Origin: Candidatus Uhrbacteria bacterium
GTDB lineage: Bacteria; Patescibacteriota; Patescibacteriia; UBA9934; GWF2-40-263
Assembly (NCBI GenBank): GCA_023246275.1
Contig: JAHFIS010000071.1
Location: forward strand, 1 to 5,014
Direction: 5' to 3'
Length of the DNA: 5,014 nt
Each line of letters begins with the position of its first letter. The stretch's first letter is position 1. Under the pieces are notes generated by a model, which ran no database searches, was not told where the DNA came from, and worked only from the letters and a program-made list of their open reading frames with translations. Position numbers and translations under genes: made by a program. Positions 1-4,699 of the stretch are shown one piece after another.

Positions 1-1933
1 CGCGGGTCGTCGGATCCATGGTGGTTTCCCAGAGCTGCTCGGGGTTCATTTCTCCGAGACCCTTGTAGCGCTGCACGTTCACCTTCATGCCGCCCACGAT
101 GAGCGCTTCCGACGAATCCTCGCCGCCGCCTTCCTGCTCGGGAGCCTCTTCCTCCGATTTCTCGACGACCTTCTTCGACTTCGCGGAGGACTTGGACTCG
201 ACGGCCCCGGCCATCCCTCGCCCCTTCGTCAGCTCGTCGATCGCGCTCTGCTTTTCCTCCTCCGTGAACACGTATCGGAATTCCTTTCCCACCGCGATGC
301 GGAACAGCGGCGGCTGGGCGATGTAGATGTGGTTCTGCCGGATGAGCTCGGGGAAGTAGCGGTAGAACAGGGTCAGCAGCAGCGTGCGGATGTGCGCGCC
401 GTCCACGTCGGCGTCGGTCATGATGATGACGCGGTCGTAGCGCAGCTCGGCGATGTTGAACATCTCGCCGATGTTGGTGCCGAGCGCGATCACGAGCGAC
501 TTGATCTCGTTGTTCGCGAGCATCTTGTCGAGCCGCGCGCGTTCCACGTTCAGGATCTTTCCGCGCAGCGGGAGGATCGCCTGGTTCTCGCGGTTGCGTC
601 CCTGCTTGGCGCTGCCTCCTGCGGAGTCTCCCTCCACGAGGTACAGCTCCGAGATGGACGGGTCCTTGCTCGAGCAGTCGGAAAGCTTGCCCGGGAGCGT
701 GAGTCCCTCGAACGCTCCCTTTCGCAGCACGGTGTCGCGTGCGGCTCGGGCCGCCGCGCGTGCCTGCGACGCGAGGACGCACTTGCCGATGATCGCCTCT
801 CCGTCGCGCGGGTGCTCTTCCAGGAACACCTTGAACGCCTCTCCGAAGATCGCCTCCACCGCGGTGCGCGCCTCGGGGTTGCCGAGCTTGGCCTTGGTCT
901 GTCCCTCGAACTGCGGGTCCTTGATCTTGACGCTGATGACCGTGGTGCATCCCTCGCGCACGTCCTCTCCCGTGAGGTTCGCGTCCTTCTCGCGGAGGAA
1001 TCCCTTGGCCCGCGCGTAGTTGTTCAGCTCGCGGGTGAGCGCGGCGCGGAAGCCTACCAGGTGGGAGCCGCCCTCCGGGTTGGTGATGTTGTTGGCGAAG
1101 CAGAACACGGACTCGTGGTACTCGTCGGTGTACTGGAGCGCGACCTCGACGTCCATGTCGGCCGCGTCGTCGTGCTTCGATACGTAGAAGACGTTGGTAT
1201 TCTTGACCGCCTTGCCGTGGTTGATGTGGCGGACGAACGAGGCGACGCCGCCCTCGAAGTAGAAGCCGTATCCCGACGTGGCGGACTTCACGCGGTTGTC
1301 GATGATCACGAACTTCACGCCCTTCGTGAGGTAGGCGTGCTGCCGCAGGTGGTCGAGGATGGTCTGGAGGTCGAACTCGACCGTCTCGAAGATGGTCGGG
1401 TCCGGCTTGAACGTGATCGTGGTCCCGGTCCCGCGCGCGTTGCCGATCTCCTTCACCTTCGCCTGCGGCTTTCCGAACGCGTACTCCTGCATCCACAGCT
1501 TCCCGTCGCGCTTCACCTCGGCGCGCACGTAGCTCGACAGCGCGTTGACGACGGAGACGCCCACGCCGTGCAGACCTCCGGAAACCTTGTATCCGCCGCC
1601 GCCAAACTTGCCGCCCGCGTGCAGCTTCGTCAGCACCAGCTCGAGCGCCGAAACCTTGAACTGCGGATGCATGTCCACCGGAATGCCGCGCCCAAAGTCC
1701 GTGACCGAAACGGTTCCGTCGTCGTTCAGCGTCGTGACGATCTCGTTCCCATGCCCGGCCATCGCCTCGTCGACGGAGTTGTCCACGACTTCCCAAACGA
1801 GATGGTGCAACCCGGCCGGCCCGGTAGAGCCGATGTACATCCCAGGGCGCTTGCGCACCGGGTCGAGTCCCTCGAGGACCTGAATCTGATTCGCGGAGTA
1901 TTCTCCGGCCTTCTGCGGTTTTTTGTCAGCCAT
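1..1933 (-). CDS. gyrB: DNA gyrase subunit B (partial; 3' end beyond left edge)
   Basis: ATPase and TOPRIM subunit of DNA gyrase, which with GyrA introduces negative supercoils into DNA. Reading the minus strand from the ATG at 1933-1931 gives 644 uninterrupted codons to position 2, then the window ends. Visible in order: RKRPGMYIGST near residue 27; the GHKL ATPase motif EVVDNSVDEAMAG (Glu48 and Asn52, matching E. coli Glu42 and Asn46); DFGRGIPVD at 79-87; the lid HAGGKFGGGGYKVSGGLHGVG from 105; QTK at 345-347 with the sensor lysine; TOPRIM EGDSAGGSAKQGR from Glu434; MTDADVDGAHIRT with Asp507/509/511; and RYKGLGEMNPEQLWETTMDP at 622-641. Residues about 576-609 form a low-complexity Lys/Glu/Ser/Gly linker between TOPRIM and the RYKGLG tail. 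The full protein is probably about 690 residues, so little is missing. ParE is the alternative, but the QLWETTMDP tail and overall match favour GyrB. No Shine-Dalgarno precedes the start. It is divergent from the membrane-protein gene. Confidence 0.97.
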   Translation of the reverse strand, partial: MADKKPQKAGEYSANQIQVLEGLDPVRKRPGMYIGSTGPAGLHHLVWEVVDNSVDEAMAGHGNEIVTTLNDDGTVSVTDFGRGIPVDMHPQFKVSALELVLTKLHAGGKFGGGGYKVSGGLHGVGVSVVNALSSYVRAEVKRDGKLWMQEYAFGKPQAKVKEIGNARGTGTTITFKPDPTIFETVEFDLQTILDHLRQHAYLTKGVKFVIIDNRVKSATSGYGFYFEGGVASFVRHINHGKAVKNTNVFYVSKHDDAADMDVEVALQYTDEYHESVFCFANNITNPEGGSHLVGFRAALTRELNNYARAKGFLREKDANLTGEDVREGCTTVISVKIKDPQFEGQTKAKLGNPEARTAVEAIFGEAFKVFLEEHPRDGEAIIGKCVLASQARAAARAARDTVLRKGAFEGLTLPGKLSDCSSKDPSISELYLVEGDSAGGSAKQGRNRENQAILPLRGKILNVERARLDKMLANNEIKSLVIALGTNIGEMFNIAELRYDRVIIMTDADVDGAHIRTLLLTLFYRYFPELIRQNHIYIAQPPLFRIAVGKEFRYVFTEEEKQSAIDELTKGRGMAGAVESKSSAKSKKVVEKSEEEAPEQEGGGEDSSEALIVGGMKVNVQRYKGLGEMNPEQLWETTMDPTTR

Positions 1934-1954
1934 AAAAACTAAAAGTTCGAAGAA

Positions 1955-1983
1955 ATAGTACCACGCGGGGCGTTCGGGTTCAA
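1955..1983 (-). promoter_or_regulatory. Putative sigma-70-type promoter of gyrB
   Basis: On the minus strand, TTGAAC (complement of 1978-1983) lies exactly 17 nt from TACTAT (complement of 1955-1960). Both are close to the consensus hexamers TTGACA and TATAAT. Transcription would start near 1948, giving an AT-rich leader of about 15 nt without a Shine-Dalgarno sequence before the gyrB ATG at 1933. Hexamers and spacing are seen directly; activity is inferred. Confidence 0.6.
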
Positions 1984-2023
1984 CGGAAATGGGTCAAGGG
2001 GCTGCGACTTCCGACGCGATCTT

Positions 2024-2032
2024 TGCTATACT
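2024..2032 (+). promoter_or_regulatory. Putative extended -10 promoter for the membrane-protein gene
   Basis: The sequence TGCTATACT is an extended -10 element (TGN plus TATACT, five of six matching TATAAT). A weak -35 candidate, GCGACT at 2004-2009, sits 17 nt upstream. Only 9 nt separate the -10 hexamer from the ATG at 2042. The usual start site, 6-8 nt after the -10, would therefore give a leader of 0-3 nt, effectively a leaderless mRNA. It is back-to-back with the gyrB promoter in the 108-bp divergent spacer. Confidence 0.55.
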
Positions 2033-2041
2033 GTCTCTCGT

Positions 2042-3001
2042 ATGGAGACAGAGAACGTTCTTCTGGAGGCGGAGAAGGAGTATCAGAAGCAGTACAGGAA
2101 ATCGAAGTGGTGGATCGAGCACCGCGACGGGCTGCGGAGGCTTGGGATTGTGGCGTTCATCGGGGTGGACGCGCTGCTCGTTGCGTTTGCGGGATGGGCG
2201 TTCGCGGACGCGTATTTGGTGCGGTATGCCGACGAGACGCGCTCCGTGCTGGAGATGGCGTCGTATGGCCAGAGCGATCTGCATGCGTTCGCGACGGCGC
2301 GGGCGGCGAAAAATTTGAAGGTCGTCACGCCGACGGCGACGGTTTCCTCGGCGGGGAAGTACGACGTGTATACGACCGTCTCGAACCCGAACAAGGACTG
2401 GTGGGCGGAGTTCACGTACGTCTTCGCGTCGACCGCGGGAACGACCGTGGAAGCGAAGGGATACGCGCTGCCGAACTCGGAGAAGGCGCTCGCGGCCTAC
2501 GCGATTCCCTCCGTGACGCCGCCGCGCGGCCTCGCGTTGAATCTGACGAGCGTCGCCTGGCACCGCATCGACCACCACGAGACCGGCGACCCGGCCGCGT
2601 GGATCGCGAACCGCGTCGGGTTCGAGATTGCCAACGCGACGTTCGCGCCGATCCAGCTTGACGGCAATTCGGCCCCGTCGTCGGGCGGAAAGTCGCCGGC
2701 GGCCGCGGTCGGCCGCATCTCGTTTACGGTCCGGAACACGACCGCGTACGGCTATTACGACCCGTCGCTGACGGTCCTCCTGATGCGCGGAATGACCGTC
2801 GTCGGCGTGACCGGAACGACCCTCTCGTCCCTTGACGCGGGGGAGTCCCAGGACGTGTCGATCAATTGGTTCGGGCCGATTCCAAACGTCAGCCAGGTGA
2901 GGGTCGTCACGGAGGTGAACCCGTTTGACATGTCGTCGTACAAGGCGTTAGCTGGCGAAACGACCGAGGATACGCGAACGCGGATCAAGTTGAGGAGGTA
3001 G
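2042..3001 (+). CDS. Uncharacterised single-span membrane protein with beta-rich extracytoplasmic region
   Basis: I do not recognise a named family for this 319-residue protein. Residues 1-33 are charged (Glu/Lys/Arg-rich, likely a short helix) and should stay in the cytoplasm. Residues about 34-60 form one hydrophobic span starting LGIVAFIGVDALLVAFAGWA, with no signal-peptidase site evident. The remaining roughly 260 residues should lie outside the membrane. They look like two beta-sandwich-like stretches: about 98-180, containing KYDVYTTVSNPNKDWWAEFTY, and about 222-292, containing GRISFTVRNTTAYGYYD and DAGESQDVSINWFGP. A Gly/Ser/Pro-rich loop near 207-222 lies between them. The pattern of valines with N-P/N-T turns and a late 'aGesq.v.i.w' strand recalls FxLYD/CARDB-like adhesion or scaffold domains, but this is resemblance only. 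It has no catalytic motif and no cysteine. It lies just upstream of rodA, separated by 72 bp, so a cell-envelope role is plausible but unproven. The start is the ATG 9 nt after an extended -10. Confidence 0.85.
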   Translation: METENVLLEAEKEYQKQYRKSKWWIEHRDGLRRLGIVAFIGVDALLVAFAGWAFADAYLVRYADETRSVLEMASYGQSDLHAFATARAAKNLKVVTPTATVSSAGKYDVYTTVSNPNKDWWAEFTYVFASTAGTTVEAKGYALPNSEKALAAYAIPSVTPPRGLALNLTSVAWHRIDHHETGDPAAWIANRVGFEIANATFAPIQLDGNSAPSSGGKSPAAAVGRISFTVRNTTAYGYYDPSLTVLLMRGMTVVGVTGTTLSSLDAGESQDVSINWFGPIPNVSQVRVVTEVNPFDMSSYKALAGETTEDTRTRIKLRR

Positions 3002-3069
3002 GATTGTAGGGCGGTAGGCAAGTAGCGTTTTTCCCCCTAATGCGCTACATTCATACCTGCCTACAATCC
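3001..3069 (+). repeat. Nested inverted repeats in the spacer before rodA
   Basis: A perfect 10-bp inverted repeat pairs GGATTGTAGG (3001-3010) with CCTACAATCC (3060-3069). Inside it GTAGGCA (3014-3020) matches TGCCTAC (3058-3064), and GTAGCG (3022-3027) matches CGCTAC (3043-3048). The first two pairings share bases 3060-3064 and so exclude each other, while the innermost can form with either. The left outer arm begins at the last base of the upstream stop codon, and the right outer arm contains the TACAAT -10 candidate for rodA. It could be a transcript structure between the two genes or a protein-binding dyad. It lacks the GC stem followed by a T-run of an ordinary terminator. Confidence 0.6.
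3062..3067 (+). promoter_or_regulatory. Putative -10 element for rodA
   Basis: TACAAT matches TATAAT at five of six positions and ends 6 nt before the rodA ATG. At the standard distance the first transcribed base would be the A of the ATG, so the mRNA would be leaderless. No good -35 is seen 16-18 nt upstream. A second -10-like hexamer, TACATT, lies at 3046-3051 and would give a leader of about 16 nt. There is no Shine-Dalgarno; the bases before the ATG are CCTCCT, which resembles the anti-SD strand, not the SD. Confidence 0.4.
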
Positions 3070-3073
3070 TCCT

Positions 3074-4177
3074 ATGCGCCTTGATTTTATCCGACAACTT
3101 CGATCCGCCGACTGGATCCTGATCCTCGCGGCGTTCACGCTCGTGTCCTTCGGGCTGGCCGCCATCTATTCCGTGGAACTTTCCCACGGGACGACGGATT
3201 TTCTGAACATCCAGAAGCAGGGCGCCGCGGCCGTCATTGGCGCGACGCTCTCTTTGATGGTCGCCTGTTCCAACTACCACCTGCTTCGGAATTACGCGGC
3301 CGTCCTCTATGTCTCCGGCCTTGGGCTGCTCGGAGGAGTTCTTCTTTTCGGCGCGACCGTTAATGGAACCAAGGGCTGGTACGCGATCGCGGGATTCAGC
3401 TTCCAGCCCGTGGAGTTCATGAAGCTGGCCCTTGCCGTCGCGCTTGCCTCGTACTTCAGCCGTCGCGCGCGGCTTGAGTTCGGCTGGAGGGAGCTCGTCG
3501 AGAGCGGGGCACTCACCGCGGTTCCGGCCGGCCTCGTTCTCCTGCAGCCCGACCTCGGGTCCGCCGTGCTTCTGATGGGCATGTGGGGAATCCTCGTGCT
3601 CTTCGCGGGAATCAAGAAGCGCCAGCTCGTCGTCCTCGCGGCCGTCGCCGCGATCGTGGGCGCCGTCGCGTGGCAGTTCCTGCTCGCGCCGTACCAGAAG
3701 GATCGCATCCTTACGTTCGCGGACCCGACGTTCGACCCGCTCGGCCAGGGGTACAACGTGGCGCAGGCGATGATCGCGGTGGGAGCGGGCGGGTGGTTCG
3801 GGAGCGGGCTCGGGTTCGGGTCGCAGAGCCAGTTGAAGTTTCTGCCGGAAAGCCAGACGGACTTCATCTTCTCCGTGATCGCGGAGGAGCTCGGTTTCTT
3901 CGGCGTGTCGCTGTTGCTCGTCGGATTCCTGGTCGTCTTCTTTCGCATCTGGCAGATCGCGCGCAGGACCAACGACGATTTTACGGGATTCCTCCTGATC
4001 GGGTTCGGCGGGGTCCTGTTCGTTCAGTTCTTCGTCAATGCGGGAATGAACCTGGGCGTCCTGCCGGTGACGGGCGTGGCGCTGCCCCTTGTCAGCTACG
4101 GCGGCTCGTCGCTCGTGCTGACGCTGCTGATGCTTGGAATCGTGGAGAGCGTGGCAATGAGGGAGAGGGGCGGCTAG
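3074..4177 (+). CDS. rodA: RodA-type SEDS peptidoglycan glycosyltransferase
   Basis: SEDS-family membrane enzyme that polymerises lipid II into glycan strands during cell elongation, normally paired with a class B penicillin-binding protein. The 367 residues match the usual RodA length (about 370) and show about ten hydrophobic spans (roughly 13-32, 51-67, 74-93, 112-127, 145-160, 162-180, 184-203, 264-290, 305-325, 336-357). Family motifs: NGTKGW (97-102), FQPVEFMKLA (110-119, with the conserved Glu114 and Lys117), LLQPDLGSA (156-164), DPLGQGYNVAQAMIAVGAGG (221-240), FLPESQTDFIFSVIAEELG (256-274) and VTGVALPLVSYGGSS (332-346). Asp263 in the TDF motif corresponds to the aspartate shown to be essential in RodA/FtsW. 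LPVTG rather than the LPTKG of FtsW, with no long cytoplasmic tail, favours RodA. The start is the ATG 6 nt after TACAAT; an internal start would remove the first span. No class B PBP gene is visible here; it may lie elsewhere. Confidence 0.94.
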   Translation: MRLDFIRQLRSADWILILAAFTLVSFGLAAIYSVELSHGTTDFLNIQKQGAAAVIGATLSLMVACSNYHLLRNYAAVLYVSGLGLLGGVLLFGATVNGTKGWYAIAGFSFQPVEFMKLALAVALASYFSRRARLEFGWRELVESGALTAVPAGLVLLQPDLGSAVLLMGMWGILVLFAGIKKRQLVVLAAVAAIVGAVAWQFLLAPYQKDRILTFADPTFDPLGQGYNVAQAMIAVGAGGWFGSGLGFGSQSQLKFLPESQTDFIFSVIAEELGFFGVSLLLVGFLVVFFRIWQIARRTNDDFTGFLLIGFGGVLFVQFFVNAGMNLGVLPVTGVALPLVSYGGSSLVLTLLMLGIVESVAMRERGG

Positions 4178-4190
4178 TCGGCAATGATCC

Positions 4191-4235
4191 GTGGGCGGTG
4201 GATTCGTCACGGACCACCCACTACCCACCGCGCAC
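4191..4235. repeat. Imperfect GC-rich inverted repeat after rodA
   Basis: GTGGGCGGTGG (4191-4201) and CCACCGCGCAC (4225-4235) are complementary at 10 of 11 positions, with a 23-nt loop. An alternative partner for the left arm, CCACCCAC (4214-4221), lies in the loop. No T-run follows, so it is not a standard intrinsic terminator. It could still form a strong transcript structure 13 nt after the rodA stop. Given the local G/C bias it may be fortuitous. Confidence 0.35.
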
Positions 4236-4241
4236 CCCCTG

Positions 4242-4250
4242 TGCTAAAGT
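4242..4250 (+). promoter_or_regulatory. Putative extended -10 promoter for the zinc-ribbon gene
   Basis: TGCTAAAGT has the same TGC prefix and position as TGCTATACT before the gene at 2042, and the hexamer TAAAGT matches TATAAT at four of six positions. The ATG follows 8 nt after the hexamer, which implies a leader of about 0-2 nt. No -35 hexamer is evident in the C-rich sequence upstream. Confidence 0.42.
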
Positions 4251-4258
4251 AATCCCAT

Positions 4259-4648
4259 ATGAAACCCTCGTCCCTCCATCACGATTCCCTCCGGCTCGTG
4301 TCCTACTGTCCGCTGTGCGAGGCCCGGTATGCCCAGGGCAACGCGCGCCTCCTTGCCGAGGAGGGGGACACGCGGCTGATCCATGTCACCTGCAAGAAGT
4401 GCGGGGGAGCCACGCTCTCTTTGGTATTGGAGAATCCGTCCGGCGCGAGCTCCGTGGGGATGGTCACCGACCTGACGCACGAGGACGTGATGCGGCTCCA
4501 CCGAGGCCGGCGCGTGAGCACGGACGACGTGATCGATGTCCACAAGGCGCTCAATACGGCCATCTCCGACCTGTTTCATATGCCGCCGAGGAAGTCACGG
4601 ACGCGCGCCAAGGCCCCCGCAAAGGCCCGTCGCGCGGTTCGACCTTGA
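4259..4648 (+). CDS. Small uncharacterised protein with a four-cysteine zinc ribbon and basic tail
   Basis: A 129-residue cytoplasmic protein with no named family that I recognise. Two CxxC knuckles, YCPLCEARY (Cys17, Cys20) and HVTCKKCGGA (Cys45, Cys48), 24 residues apart, should bind one zinc ion as a zinc ribbon. The stretch between them and just after (about 49-60, ATLSLVLE) looks like the beta strands of such a ribbon. Next come SSVGMVTDLTHEDVMRL (64-80) and STDDVIDVHKALNTAI (87-102), probably helical. The tail, 110-129, is rich in Arg, Lys, Ala and Pro, suggesting RNA or DNA contact. There is no catalytic motif. It lies between rodA and rplY, its stop codon 51 nt before the rplY start. 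A link to translation or transcription is conceivable from the ribbon, tail and neighbour, but this is inference. The ATG has no Shine-Dalgarno and follows an extended -10-like element. Downstream starts would begin close to or inside the first CxxC. Confidence 0.85.
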   Translation: MKPSSLHHDSLRLVSYCPLCEARYAQGNARLLAEEGDTRLIHVTCKKCGGATLSLVLENPSGASSVGMVTDLTHEDVMRLHRGRRVSTDDVIDVHKALNTAISDLFHMPPRKSRTRAKAPAKARRAVRP

Positions 4649-4673
4649 CAATAATTGGCCATTCAAGCACAAT
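4645..4673 (+). promoter_or_regulatory. Putative sigma-70-type promoter of rplY
   Basis: A perfect -35 hexamer, TTGACA (4645-4650), is followed after exactly 17 nt by CACAAT (4668-4673), which matches TATAAT at four of six positions. The TGA stop of the upstream gene (4646-4648) lies inside the -35, so promoter and coding end share bases. Transcription would begin near 4680, giving a leader of about 20 nt. The left arm of the following hairpin overlaps the end of the -10. Confidence 0.55.
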
Positions 4674-4695
4674 ACGGGCGTTATTCGCCTGTATT
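4671..4695 (+). terminator. Hairpin between the zinc-ribbon gene and rplY (possible weak terminator or operator)
   Basis: AATACGGGCG (4671-4680) pairs with CGCCTGTATT (4686-4695) over ten base pairs, one of them G-U, around the 5-nt loop TTATT. Only TTGT separates it from the rplY ATG. In a transcript from upstream it would form 22 nt after the stop codon and run into TATTTTG, like a weak intrinsic terminator. On DNA it overlaps the rplY -10 and likely start site, so it could also be an operator. If transcription begins near 4680 the full hairpin would not be in the rplY mRNA. Confidence 0.5.
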
Positions 4696-4699
4696 TTGT

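Noticed and set aside
329..1942. A 537-codon open frame on the plus strand opposite gyrB
   Set aside because: It is the complement of an unmistakable gyrB. Its product is a Val/Leu/Arg/Asp-rich string with no family motif, as expected from the reverse frame of a GC-rich gene.
1994..2661. Overlapping open frames on both strands within the membrane-protein gene
   Set aside because: They have Arg-rich shadow composition. The 2042 frame has a promoter, a clean membrane span and coherent domains.
3028..3036. T-run followed by C-run (TTTTTCCCC) after the membrane-protein gene as an intrinsic terminator
   Set aside because: No GC-rich hairpin ends directly before the T-run; the local dyads enclose it in a loop instead.
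2948..4228. A 426-codon minus-strand open frame over rodA
   Set aside because: rodA on the other strand has all SEDS motifs. This frame is Arg/Glu/Asp/His-rich, has no motif, and its start lies in the spacer dyad.
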